A stretch of 43,094 nt of DNA from the NCBI GenBank assembly GCA_003136185.1, contig PLDN01000077.1, positions 11,867-54,960 of the forward strand, written 5' to 3'. Below, piece by piece: positions 1 through 12,160 of the stretch (position 1 is its first letter; the number at the start of each line of letters is the position of its first letter). The position numbers and the translations under genes were made by a program. The notes under the pieces are model-generated. The model made no database searches. It was not told the DNA's origin and worked only from the letters and a program-made list of their open reading frames with translations. The DNA comes from Acidimicrobiaceae bacterium. Lineage in GTDB: Bacteria; Actinomycetota; Acidimicrobiia; Acidimicrobiales; Bog-793.

Positions 1-885
1 TCAGGCGTAGCCACGTTCGTGGCAGCCGACGAGAAGGCTTGCCTCGACGACGTCCGGTATCTGCTGTCGTATCTGCCGTCGAACAACCTCGAGATGCCTC
101 CGATGACCGACCGGCCAGACGACGCCGAGGCAGAGGTGCCGGAGCTCCGCGACGTCGTCCCGCCGAGCCCGAACCAGCCCTACGACATGCGGAAGGTGAT
201 TAGCCTGGTCGTGGACGACGGCGAGTACTTCGAGTACTTCCCGCACTGGGCAGGGAGCATCACATGCGGCTTTGCTCGGATCGCCGGGCGGGTTGTCGGG
301 ATCGTCGGCAACCAGCCGGCGGTGCTCGCCGGGGTGCTGGACATCGACTCGTCGGAGAAGGCGGCGCGTTTTGTGCGGACGTGCGACGCGTTCAACATCT
401 CGCTTGTCACCTTCGTCGACGTTCCGGGTTTCATGCCCGGGACAGACCAGGAATACGGGGGCATCATCCGTCACGGGGCGAAGCTGCTGTACGCGTACTG
501 CGAGGCGACTGTTCCCCGGATCCAGGTCATCACTCGCAAGGCCTATGGGGGCGCTTACGTCGTCATGGACTCGAAGTCGATCGGGACCGACTTCGCGTTT
601 GCATGGCCCTCCGCAGAACTGGCTGTAATGGGACCGCAGGGTGCAGTCGAGATCGTCTACCGGCGGGAACTGGCCGACTCTGCCGACCCGGCGAGTCGTC
701 GAGCGGAGCTCGTTGAGGAGTACATCGAGAGCTATGCCAACCCTTATGTGGCGGCCGAGCGAGGGTACGTCGACGACGTCATCGACCCGGCGGATACTCG
801 CAAGGTGCTGATCCGCACTCTCGACCTGCTCGCCTCGAAGCGGGAGGAACTTCCGAGGCGTAAGCACGGGAACATCCCCCTGTGA
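1..885 (+). CDS. pccB: Acyl-CoA carboxylase beta (carboxyltransferase) subunit, 5' truncated
   Basis: Biotin-dependent carboxyltransferase subunit of an acyl-CoA (propionyl/acetyl-CoA) carboxylase; it moves the carboxyl group from carboxybiotin to acyl-CoA in the cytoplasm. The frame is open from base 1, so the N-terminal roughly 45% of a ~520-residue family member lies outside the window; 294 residues remain, from the YLLSYLPSNN segment onward. The C-terminal half carries both Gly-rich oxyanion-hole regions typical of the crotonase-like fold: GFMPGTDQE followed by GGIIRHGAKLL, and RKAYGGAYVVM. It ends in the usual KHGNIPL tail. A GTG at 19 is only an internal codon. A small epsilon-like gene follows after 10 nt. 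Substrate choice (propionyl versus acetyl or longer) cannot be read from this fragment; nearby C3/C4-CoA genes favour propionyl-CoA, which is inference. Confidence 0.93.
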   Translation, partial: SGVATFVAADEKACLDDVRYLLSYLPSNNLEMPPMTDRPDDAEAEVPELRDVVPPSPNQPYDMRKVISLVVDDGEYFEYFPHWAGSITCGFARIAGRVVGIVGNQPAVLAGVLDIDSSEKAARFVRTCDAFNISLVTFVDVPGFMPGTDQEYGGIIRHGAKLLYAYCEATVPRIQVITRKAYGGAYVVMDSKSIGTDFAFAWPSAELAVMGPQGAVEIVYRRELADSADPASRRAELVEEYIESYANPYVAAERGYVDDVIDPADTRKVLIRTLDLLASKREELPRRKHGNIPL

Positions 886-895
886 GGCCGCCGAG

Positions 896-1171
896 GTGAC
901 CGGCCCGGGCGAGCTGGGCGGGTTGCAGCCTGTGGCGGAGGGCGCGCTGGCTGCGCCACCCGAGATCGTGGCTGCCCTGGCGGCGGCCGTCGAGGCGGTG
1001 TGGCCGCGGACCGGTGCCGGTGGCGGTGGCGGGCTCGAGCGGGAGAGGGGGACGCCGGAGTATGTGTGGCGTCTCTCGGGGAGGTGGTGGTCCAAACCCA
1101 TGCCGTTGCGCCGCGATCGGCCTTGGGCGGTCGAGACCGGCGAGCACGGCCAGGTTGGGACGGCGGGCTGA
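896..1171 (+). CDS. Acyl-CoA carboxylase epsilon-like small subunit
   Basis: A 91-residue protein starting at GTG 10 nt after the carboxyltransferase stop. It has an Ala-rich predicted helix (PPEIVAALAAAVEAVW, residues 21-36), a Gly-rich linker, then a WRLSGRWWSKP segment (about 58-68). Actinobacterial acyl-CoA carboxylases often have a short, poorly conserved epsilon subunit encoded right after the beta subunit, with an N-terminal helix and a Trp/Arg-rich C-terminal stretch. Length, position and this pattern fit that role, where it would stabilise the alpha-beta complex. Similarity is by pattern only. The alternative is an uncharacterised small partner. A second reading frame over the same DNA is also open but shows no recognisable pattern. 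Confidence 0.6.
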   Translation: MTGPGELGGLQPVAEGALAAPPEIVAALAAAVEAVWPRTGAGGGGGLERERGTPEYVWRLSGRWWSKPMPLRRDRPWAVETGEHGQVGTAG

Positions 1172-1244
1172 TCGCTAGCCACGGGGGAGACACATCCATC
1201 GCGAACTGACCGTCGGCGTTCTGTTCATAGTCCTCGGCGCCGGC

Positions 1245-2042
1245 GTGCTCCATGCCGTCTGGAACGCCATGACGAAAGCCGTCGAGGACCGCATCCTCAT
1301 CTTCGGATGGCTCGAGTTGGCTGCGGCCGTGGTCGGCGGTGTCGGGCTCGTGTTCACTGGGTTCCCTTCCCGAGTCGCTATCGAGTTCGCGATCGCGTCG
1401 GCCGCGCTTCACGTCGTCTACAACTTCGCGTTGATGAATGCCTACCGGCTCGGTGCGTTCAACCAGATGTATCCAGTTGCCCGTGGGACGTCGCCTCTGG
1501 TCGTGGCGCTCGGCGCGGCCGTCTTTGCCCACGAGCATCTCGGGGGACTGGCTCTTGCGGGCGTGGCGATCCTCGCAGTCGGATTGATGAGCCTCGCGTT
1601 CTCGTCAGGGCTGCCGGGACGCCGGGACGTGCCCGCGCTCGGCGCGGCGGTCGCGACCGGGCTCGCGATCGCTGCCTACACGCTCGTCGACGGGCTGGGC
1701 GTCCGGCACACGGCGGATCCGTTCGCGTACACGGCGTTGTTGTTCCTAATGCAGGGGCCTGTTTTCATCGGCCTAGCCGTTGTCCGGCGTCCCGTACGGG
1801 AGTGGACCGCTGGCGGGATCGCGTGGCGTGGCTTGCTCGCCGGCTGTCTGTCGGTCGCTGCCTACGGAGCTGTCATCTGGGCGCAGACCAAGGCTCCCCT
1901 CGCCGAGGTGGCGGCGCTGCGAGAGACCGGGGTGGTCTCGGCCGCTGTCATCGGAGCCCTTTTCTTCAAGGAGGGTTTCGGGTTCCGGCGCATCATCGCG
2001 GCGGGCGTCGTTGCACTCGGGATCGTGCTGATCAGCATCTGA
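1245..2042 (+). CDS. DMT-superfamily (EamA-type) permease
   Basis: Integral membrane transporter of the drug/metabolite superfamily; the substrate cannot be inferred. The two EamA repeats are visible: an N-terminal half with LHAVWNAMTK and a C-terminal half with VIWAQTKAPLAEVAALRETGVVSA (read as consecutive motifs), about nine or ten hydrophobic segments, ending LGIVLISI. The first ATG/GTG/TTG is GTG 1245, but the same frame is open back to 1179 and encodes LFIVLGAG before it, which would complete the first membrane helix. The true start is therefore likely upstream at a non-standard codon (CTG 1206 or ATC 1194, the latter 4 nt after GGGGGAG). Transcribed with the carboxylase genes; hairpins follow the stop. 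Confidence 0.82.
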   Translation: MLHAVWNAMTKAVEDRILIFGWLELAAAVVGGVGLVFTGFPSRVAIEFAIASAALHVVYNFALMNAYRLGAFNQMYPVARGTSPLVVALGAAVFAHEHLGGLALAGVAILAVGLMSLAFSSGLPGRRDVPALGAAVATGLAIAAYTLVDGLGVRHTADPFAYTALLFLMQGPVFIGLAVVRRPVREWTAGGIAWRGLLAGCLSVAAYGAVIWAQTKAPLAEVAALRETGVVSAAVIGALFFKEGFGFRRIIAAGVVALGIVLISI

Positions 2043-2088
2043 CCCGCCTTGGCGCTGCAGAAGGCGGGCTGAACGTGGTAGCCCACGT
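2043..2088. terminator. Bidirectional terminator region with two hairpins
   Basis: Between two convergent stops. Hairpin 1 pairs CCCGCCTT (2043-2050) with AAGGCGGG (2061-2068) over a 10-nt loop; hairpin 2 pairs ACGTGG (2073-2078) with CCACGT (2083-2088) over TAGC. No long T run is present on either strand, so rho-independent strength is uncertain. Confidence 0.5.
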
Positions 2089-2089
2089 C

Positions 2090-4045
2090 TTAAGCGCTCG
2101 CCCGGTGTTCCGCAGCCAGCTCGGCCAGTGTCGAGAGGATCGCAGCGAAGGCGAAGTCCTTCGGGGTGAAGATGGCCCGGACGCCGGCCTCGAGGAGCTT
2201 GGCCTGGTCAGCCTCGGGGATGATGCCTCCGACCACGACCGGAGCGTCGACGCCTCGTGCCCGCAGCTGATCGACGACCTCAGGCACGAGCTCGAGATGC
2301 GAGCCCGACAGGATCGACAGCCCAATCACGTCTACGTCCTCGTCCAACGCAGTCGCAGCGATCTGCGCAGGCGTCAGGCGGATCCCGTCGTACACCACCT
2401 CGAAACCCACGTCCCGCGCCGCAACCGCAATCTGCTCGGCTCCATTGGAGTGCCCATCGAGCCCGGGCTTCGCGACGAGCAGGCGAGGTGGTCCACCGGG
2501 GACCGCTCGCACCCGCAAGACAGCCGCCCGCAGCTCCTCGCCGCGGTGCCCAGCCCCACCTGCGACACCCGTCGGCGCTCGGAACTCGCCGAACACCTCC
2601 CTCAACGTCCCCGCCCACTCGCCGGTGGTACCGCCGGCATGCGCCAACTCGATCGTGGCAGGCATCAGGTTCTCGCCCGATCCCGCGACCCGGCGGAGCT
2701 CGTCGACAGCAGCCTCGACACGGCGCGAGTCGCGTGCCGCACGCCAGGAGACGACGTCCTTGCGCAGCTCCGCCTCGACGGCAGGGTCGACAGTGAGGAT
2801 GGAGGACGCGGGATCAGCGGCTTCGTAAAGCGGCGAAGGCTCGGTCTCGGTGAACGAGTTCACGCCGACCACGGTCTGTTCGCCCGACTCGATCCGGCGT
2901 AGGCGCTCGGCCTGGCTGGCGACGAGCCGCGACTTGAGCTCCTCGATCGCTTCGAACGCGCCGCCCAGCCCGAGTACGTCGTCCAGCTCTGCCCGCGCAG
3001 CCTCGGCGATCTCGGCGGTCTTCGCCTCGATCACCCGAGACCCCTCGAATAGGTCCTCGTACTCGAGGAGGTCGCTCTCGTAAGCGAGCACCTGCTGGAT
3101 GCGAAGCGACCATTGCTGGTCCCACGGCCTCGGCAGCCCTAGCGCCTCGTTCCAGGCGGGCAACTGGATCGCCCGGGCACGAGCGGAACGAGACAACGTC
3201 ACACCGAGAGTCTCGAGCACGATCCGCTGCAGGTTGTTCTCCGGCTGCTGCTCGGTCAACCCGAGCGAGTTCACCTGGACGCCGTAGCGGAAGCGCCGCA
3301 GCCGCTCGTCGGTCACGCCGTACCGCTCCGTGCAGATCTGCTCCCACAGCGAGGAGAACGCCCGCATCTTGCAGGTCTCCTCGACGAATCGCATACCCGA
3401 ATTCACGAAGAAACTGATCCGTCCCACCACAGCCGGCATCTCGTCCTCGGTCACCTGCCCGGACTCCCGGACCGCGTCGAGCACCGAGACCGCAGTAGCG
3501 AGCGCGAAAGCCACTTCTTGTACCGGCGTCGCCCCTGCCTCTTGCAGGTGGTAGCTGCAGACGTTGATCGGGTTCCACTTCGGGACGTGCCGGACCGTGT
3601 AGGTCACGAGATCGACGGTGCACCGAAGGCTCGCAGCCGGCGGGAAGATGTAGGTCCCCCGCGAGAGGTACTCCTTCACGAGGTCGTTCTGAGTTGTCCC
3701 TTGCAGCACCGCGGGGTCGACACCGTTGTCCTCGGCGTATGCGACGTAGCAAGCGAGCAGCCACGGCGCGGTGGCGTTGATCGTCATCGACGTGTTCATC
3801 TCACCGACCGGGATGCCCTCGAACAGCTGCGCCATGTGGCCGAGGTGGGCCACCGGCACGCCGACCTTGCCCACCTCGCCGGCAGCCTCGGGGGAGTCGG
3901 GGTCGTATCCGATCTGGGTCGGGAGGTCGAAGGCGATCGAGAGCCCAGTCTGGCCCTTTGAGAGGTTCTTTCTGTAGAGCTCGTTCGACGCAATAGCTGA
4001 GGAGTGGCCCGAGTAGGTGCGCATCACCCAGGGCTTGTCCGTCAT
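2090..4045 (-). CDS. meaA: B12-dependent acyl-CoA mutase, ethylmalonyl-CoA mutase (MeaA) type
   Basis: Adenosylcobalamin-dependent carbon-skeleton mutase, 651 residues in one chain: TIM-barrel substrate domain (about 1-490) and C-terminal B12 domain (about 520-645). The B12 domain has the base-off DxHxxG motif, DGHSNG at 530-535, with the later GLSILSGSH and VVVGG segments. The substrate domain has FDLPTQIGYD (39-48), GEMNTSMTIN (81-90), QGTTQND and YHLQEAGAT. The compact single-chain form and these sequences match ethylmalonyl-CoA mutase/MeaA better than methylmalonyl-CoA mutase. That enzyme converts ethylmalonyl-CoA to methylsuccinyl-CoA in the ethylmalonyl-CoA pathway. It starts 9 nt after the hydroxybutyryl-CoA dehydrogenase stop, so the two form an operon. 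No crotonyl-CoA carboxylase/reductase is in the window, so the full pathway cannot be confirmed. Confidence 0.88.
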   Translation of the reverse strand: MTDKPWVMRTYSGHSSAIASNELYRKNLSKGQTGLSIAFDLPTQIGYDPDSPEAAGEVGKVGVPVAHLGHMAQLFEGIPVGEMNTSMTINATAPWLLACYVAYAEDNGVDPAVLQGTTQNDLVKEYLSRGTYIFPPAASLRCTVDLVTYTVRHVPKWNPINVCSYHLQEAGATPVQEVAFALATAVSVLDAVRESGQVTEDEMPAVVGRISFFVNSGMRFVEETCKMRAFSSLWEQICTERYGVTDERLRRFRYGVQVNSLGLTEQQPENNLQRIVLETLGVTLSRSARARAIQLPAWNEALGLPRPWDQQWSLRIQQVLAYESDLLEYEDLFEGSRVIEAKTAEIAEAARAELDDVLGLGGAFEAIEELKSRLVASQAERLRRIESGEQTVVGVNSFTETEPSPLYEAADPASSILTVDPAVEAELRKDVVSWRAARDSRRVEAAVDELRRVAGSGENLMPATIELAHAGGTTGEWAGTLREVFGEFRAPTGVAGGAGHRGEELRAAVLRVRAVPGGPPRLLVAKPGLDGHSNGAEQIAVAARDVGFEVVYDGIRLTPAQIAATALDEDVDVIGLSILSGSHLELVPEVVDQLRARGVDAPVVVGGIIPEADQAKLLEAGVRAIFTPKDFAFAAILSTLAELAAEHRASA

Positions 4046-4054
4046 AGCCCCAGC

Positions 4055-4912
4055 TTACGACCGCTTGTACTCGAAGAACCCCTTCCCGGTCTTCCGCCCG
4101 AGCCTCTCTGCCGCGACCATCCGTCGCAGCCGGGGGACCGCTGCATAGTTCGGGTCCCGGTACTCGTCGTAGAGCGCGTCGAGGATCGACAGGGAGGTGT
4201 CGAGACCGACGAGGTCGAGCAGTGCGAACGGGCCCATCGGGAACCCGCACCCGCCCTTCATCGCCTCGTCGATGTCCTCCATCGAGGCGACACCGTTCTC
4301 GAGCAAGCGGACGGCGTTGTTGAGGTACGGGAACAGCAGGGCGTTGACGATGAAACCAGCTTGGTCCTTTACGGTCACCGGCGATTTGCCACAAGCTTGT
4401 GTGAAGGCGATGGCCTCCTCGATGGTCTCGTCGGAAGCCGTGAGTGGCCGGACGATCTCGACGAGCTTCATCATCGGCGCCGGGTTGAAGAAGTGGATCC
4501 CGCAGACCTGCGCGGGCCGCCCGGTCTCCATCGCCATTTCGACGACCGGGAGCGTCGACGTGTTCGAGGCCAGGATCGCGCGCTCCTGGCAGATGCGGTC
4601 GAGCTCGGAGAAGAGGTGGCGCTTGGTCGCGAGGTCCTCGACGACGGACTCGATCACGAGGTCGCACTCAGCCAGGTCATGGAGGTTGTCTGTCGCGGTG
4701 ATGCGAGCGAGCGTCTCGTCGCGCTGCTCGGCGGCAAGGGTTCCCTTGTCAATCCGCCGTTTCATGCCCCGTTCGATCGTGGCGACGGTCCCCTCGGCGG
4801 TCGCGAGCTCGCGAGAGCGGAGGATGACTTCGTGCCCGGCCGCCGCTGCTACCTCAGCGATCCCGCCGCCCATGATCCCCGAGCCGACGACACCAACTTT
4901 TTTCACCGTCAT
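4055..4912 (-). CDS. hbd: 3-hydroxybutyryl-CoA dehydrogenase
   Basis: NAD(P)-dependent oxidation of 3-hydroxybutyryl-CoA to acetoacetyl-CoA, or the reverse. The 285-residue length matches stand-alone Hbd/PaaH/FadB2 enzymes. The Rossmann motif GSGIMGGG sits at residues 10-17, and the catalytic His-Glu pair falls in IHFFNPAPMMKLVE (His140, Glu152), followed by SNTSTLP-type upstream elements and a C-terminal domain with GRKTGKGFFEY. The ATG at 4912 lies 6 nt after TAACCT with no Shine-Dalgarno, so translation is probably leaderless. It is the first gene of a two-gene operon with the B12 mutase, consistent with acetyl-CoA-derived C4 intermediates feeding ethylmalonyl-CoA chemistry. The cofactor (NAD or NADP) cannot be decided. 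Confidence 0.92.
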   Translation of the reverse strand: MTVKKVGVVGSGIMGGGIAEVAAAAGHEVILRSRELATAEGTVATIERGMKRRIDKGTLAAEQRDETLARITATDNLHDLAECDLVIESVVEDLATKRHLFSELDRICQERAILASNTSTLPVVEMAMETGRPAQVCGIHFFNPAPMMKLVEIVRPLTASDETIEEAIAFTQACGKSPVTVKDQAGFIVNALLFPYLNNAVRLLENGVASMEDIDEAMKGGCGFPMGPFALLDLVGLDTSLSILDALYDEYRDPNYAAVPRLRRMVAAERLGRKTGKGFFEYKRS

Positions 4913-4918
4913 GGACTG

Positions 4919-4924
4919 AGGTTA
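4919..4924 (-). promoter_or_regulatory. -10 element of the hbd-meaA operon
   Basis: TAACCT on the minus strand ends 6 nt before the ATG at 4912, placing the transcript start at or next to the start codon (leaderless). No clear -35 element is seen. Confidence 0.5.
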
Positions 4925-4960
4925 CTGGAGGGTCCGTTTCCCAAGCGAGTCCCCCACGCC

Positions 4961-4990
4961 TGAGCAAACGAACAGGCGTTCGGATAGAAT
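4961..4990 (+). promoter_or_regulatory. lhr promoter (leaderless)
   Basis: TAGAAT at 4985-4990 with TGAGCA at 4961-4966 (18-nt spacer). The GTG start at 4997 is 6 nt after the -10 and has no Shine-Dalgarno, which predicts a leaderless mRNA. Confidence 0.55.
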
Positions 4991-4996
4991 CGCCGT

Positions 4997-9417
<4,421 letters not shown>

Positions 9418-9421
<4 letters not shown>

Positions 9422-11148
9422 TCCTTTCCGGGCGCTTGCCGGCGGGCGCTGTCGGGATCGAGTCCCGCGACGACTCCCGCCCGCATCTCGTCCTCGAACT
9501 GCTCGTAGCGATTCTTGCCTCGCTCCTTAGCGGCGTACATCGCGAGGTCAGCGTTGCGAAGCAATTGATCGCTCGTGACGCCGGCTGCATCGAACGCGAC
9601 ACCGATGCTGACAGTCGCCGAGACCTCGGTCGAACCGATCGTAAAGGGCTGGCGAAATGCAGTCAGGATCCGCTCCGTCAGCTCGATGACGTCAGAAGGC
9701 TGCGCCAGGTCGTCGGCAAGGACGGCGAACTCGTCGCCGCCGAGTCGAGCGGCAATGTCCACCTTGCGAAGGCAACCGACGAGGGTCTCGGCCGCGACCT
9801 TGAGCAGGTCATCGCCGGCCAAGTGCCCGAGGCGGTCATTGACGGTCTTGAAGTCGTCCAAGTCCAAGAAGAGCACGGCGAGATGGTTCTCGGTGCGTTC
9901 GAGCCGCGTCGTCGCACGCTGCAAGCAGTCTTGGAAGAGCGCCTTGTTCGCCAGCCCCGTGAGTGAGTCGTGGAACGCCTGAAACGACAATTCGTTCTCG
10001 AGTCGCTTGCGGTCGGTCACGTCGCGAAAGCTCCAGACACGCCCGACGACGGAGCCGTCGACCCGCTGAGCCATCGAGTGCCGCTCGAACACCCGACCGT
10101 CTTTGAATTCCAGCGTGTCGTGGCTCTCCGCCTCAGGGTTGGCATAGACCTCGCCAACCTTGGCGAGAAACTCGTCCGGCCGCACCAACTGATCGGTGAC
10201 GAACTCGAGCACGGCGGCATCATCGCGGGTCTCGATGATCGAGTCCGGGAGGTGCCACATCTCGGCGAAGAGTCGGTTCACGCTCGTGATCGCACCGCTC
10301 TTGTCGACGACGAGTATCCCATCGGCAGTCGAGTTGAGCGTTGCCGTCAGCAGCGAAAGCGTCTTTCGCAGCTCGAGCTCGATGCTTGCTTGGGCGGTGA
10401 CGTCGTGACCGGTGATGACAAAGCCGCCGATCGTCGGGTCGTCCGTCAGGTTGACGAGCGTGAGCTCGAACGGGATCGGTGCCGAGCTGCCTTGGCGGAG
10501 CATCTCGAGGCGGACCGACACCGGGTTGGTCGTCGACGCTCCGACGGTCGCATCCCGTAGTGCCTGGGAAAGCGCGGGTCTGTCATCCTCGCTGACGAGG
10601 TCGGCGAGCGGGCGTCCCTCGACGAGCTCGGGGTCGTGGCCGAGCACGCGGCTCAAGGCTCCAGAGGCAGACTCGACGACACCGCCCGGCGTCACGAGGA
10701 TCGTCACTGCGGCCGCGTTGTGAACGAGCGACCGGAGGCGTGCCTCCCGGTTACGGGCGAGCTCGAATCGCCGGCGGTCAGTGAGGTCCCGCATGGTGAA
10801 CAGCACCGCACCCTGCTCGATCCAGGGGACCGGTGTTCCGATGATCTCAGCCAGACGCCAGCCGATGGGCGTGCTCAAGCGGATCTCGATGGGTATGCCC
10901 ACCTCTTTGTCCTGAACGGTCACGAGCGATCGGACGACGATCTCGAGATCCTCCGGATGGACGAACTCGAGTCCTGACATGCCGATCGAGTCGCTTATGG
11001 AACGCTCGAACATCTGCTCGGTCGCGCGGTTTGCCCAAAGGACGCGGGCCTCGGAGTCAGTGACCATCACCCAGTCTGGGAGACCATCGAGCAACCGAGC
11101 CAGGGCCTGCGCGCCGATGGCTCTCACTCGTCGGTTGGGCTCGTCCAA
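9418..11148 (-). CDS. Diguanylate cyclase with three PAS-type sensor domains
   Basis: Synthesises cyclic di-GMP from two GTP. The 576-residue protein has three PAS-like domains (about 15-130, 140-265, 270-395; ITSVNRLFAEMWHLP marks the third) and a C-terminal GGDEF domain. The active-site GGDEF is at 470-474, preceded at exactly five residues by RKVD, a product-inhibition RxxD site, so it should be catalytically active and feedback regulated. It has no EAL domain, no membrane segments and no signal peptide, so it is a cytoplasmic sensor, perhaps for redox state or small ligands. TTG 11148 is chosen because GGAGG lies 4 nt upstream. It is the last gene of a minus-strand signalling block, 57 nt after the receiver-protein stop. 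Confidence 0.9.
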
Positions 11149-11205
11149 GATGCCTCCGCGCGTACGTTGGTCACCGACGTGACAACGACCCTCTCGGGTC
11201 TACAG

Positions 11206-11985
11206 TCAGTAGGCGTAAGTGCAGGCAGGACTTGTCCGAGGTGAGGCAACCGGGCCGGTGCCTGACACTACGTGTGACACTACGGGAGCAGCGGAGGCCC
11301 AGACCTGCACAGCGCTCAGGGCTCGGCGCGTCGAGCCGATCCTTCGGAAGACTGGACCAGGCATCACTTCGTCGAGGAGGTTGGCTGTCGGATAGCCCTG
11401 TGTGAGGGATCCGGCGTCACCGCCAGATCCCTCACCTAGGCCTCGCCCCTCGCCAGCTTTCTCGCAGCCGGTAGTGGAAGGACTGACTGGCGGCAGACCG
11501 GGGGTCCCCCCTCGCGGGACCCCCGGCACCGCCACCGCCGACACGGCACTTTCCCCCAGTGCCGGCGGAACCGTTGGCGGGCGCGGCCCGCTGATCCGGA
11601 CTCGCTCGACAAGTGTCGTGATGCGCGAGACGAGTGTCGAAGCGGTCAGGGGCTTCTCGAAGAAGTCGTCTGCACCTCTCGAGCGGGCCGTGCGCTCGAG
11701 GTCCGGCTCGTTGAAGGAAGTCATGACGGCGATCCCGATCGCTGGCTGCATGGAGCGCGCCTCGCTCACGAGCTCGATGCCGCTACGCCCGGGCAGGCGG
11801 AAGTCCGTCAGCAGTACCTGGTAGTCGCTGTCGGCGAGGAGGGCCGATGCCTGATCTGCATCGACTGCCCACGAGGACTCAAAGCCTGCCCGCTCGAGGA
11901 CTCGAGTCACGAACACAGCAGCCGATTCGTCGTCCTCGACTATGAGGACGCGTCCCTGATTCTCGTGCTCGTCAGTTGTTGGCAC
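11206..11985 (-). CDS. Receiver-domain response regulator with an unusual C-terminal tail
   Basis: A CheY-like receiver domain occupies about residues 11-130, with acidic pocket EDD (17-19), phospho-acceptor Asp61 in LLTDFRLPG and conserved Lys111 in FFEKPL. No output domain is recognisable. The remaining ~125 residues are Pro/Gly/Ser-rich and their DNA is packed with inverted repeats (11402-11591), so this tail may be poorly constrained or not truly functional. GTG 11985 is preferred because GGGAG lies 6 nt upstream; GTG 12003 would add six residues without a ribosome site. The gene follows an OmpR-type regulator by 287 nt and precedes a diguanylate cyclase, so it may relay phosphate from the nearby kinase to the cyclase; this is inference. 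Confidence 0.78.
   Translation of the reverse strand: MPTTDEHENQGRVLIVEDDESAAVFVTRVLERAGFESSWAVDADQASALLADSDYQVLLTDFRLPGRSGIELVSEARSMQPAIGIAVMTSFNEPDLERTARSRGADDFFEKPLTASTLVSRITTLVERVRISGPRPPTVPPALGESAVSAVAVPGVPRGGTPGLPPVSPSTTGCEKAGEGRGLGEGSGGDAGSLTQGYPTANLLDEVMPGPVFRRIGSTRRALSAVQVWASAAPVVSHVVSGTGPVASPRTSPACTYAY
11263..11284. repeat. Short tandem direct repeat
   Basis: TGACACTACG occurs twice, at 11263-11272 and 11275-11284, separated by TG, inside the low-complexity tail region of the receiver gene. Confidence 0.6.
11402..11435. repeat. Long hairpin in the receiver tail
   Basis: GTGAGGGATC (11402-11411) pairs with GATCCCTCAC (11426-11435). Inside, GGCG and CGCC extend the stem by 4 bp after one mismatch, leaving a TCAC tetraloop. 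Confidence 0.65.
11498..11526. repeat. Hairpin with loop shared with the upstream array
   Basis: An 11-bp perfect stem (11498-11508 with 11516-11526, CCGGGGGTCCC and its complement). The 7-nt loop reads GCGAGGG on the minus strand, matching loops of the hairpins at 12015-12160. Confidence 0.65.
11544..11564. repeat. Hairpin in the receiver tail
   Basis: CGGCACT (11544-11550) pairs with AGTGCCG (11558-11564) over the loop TTCCCCC. A further 6-bp hairpin, GCGGGC/GCCCGC, lies at 11577-11591. Confidence 0.5.
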
Positions 11986-12014
11986 TGGGAACTCCCGTAT
12001 CACTGGAGGTCAGT

Positions 12015-12050
12015 GGTGAGGGGCCTGGCCCCCGCTCAGGCCCCATCACC
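12015..12050 (-). repeat. Array hairpin A
   Basis: Positions 12015-12027 pair with 12037-12050: 13 bp with one bulged base at 12045. The loop on the minus strand is AGCGGGGGC (12036-12028). Confidence 0.65.
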
Positions 12051-12061
12051 TCTACAACGAA

Positions 12062-12085
12062 GCGGTCCGTGAGTACTTGGACCGC
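12062..12085 (-). repeat. Array hairpin without the shared loop
   Basis: GCGGTCC (12062-12068) pairs with GGACCGC (12079-12085) over a 10-nt loop; the loop is unlike those of its neighbours. Confidence 0.55.
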
Positions 12086-12094
12086 CTCGAAATC

Positions 12095-12127
12095 CCGGAG
12101 TGCCCTGCCCTCGCTCAGGCGCTCCGG
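12095..12127 (-). repeat. Array hairpin B
   Basis: Positions 12095-12107 pair with 12116-12127: 12 bp including one G-U and one bulged C. The minus-strand loop is AGCGAGGG (12115-12108). Confidence 0.6.
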
Positions 12128-12128
12128 C

Positions 12129-12160
12129 TCAAGTGCCCCAGCCCCCGCTTGGGCACTTGA
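12129..12160 (-). repeat. Array hairpin C
   Basis: TCAAGTGCCC (12129-12138) pairs perfectly with GGGCACTTGA (12151-12160). The minus-strand loop is AAGCGGGGGCTG. Confidence 0.65.

Noticed and set aside
1-1538. Long minus-strand open frames opposite the carboxylase genes
   Set aside because: They are antisense shadows of a high-GC coding strand; compositions are Arg/Pro-rich and no domain is visible.
11498-11526. Simple rho-independent terminator for the receiver gene
   Set aside because: It lies within the open frame ~300 nt before its stop, has no T tract on either strand and shares its loop with the upstream hairpins.
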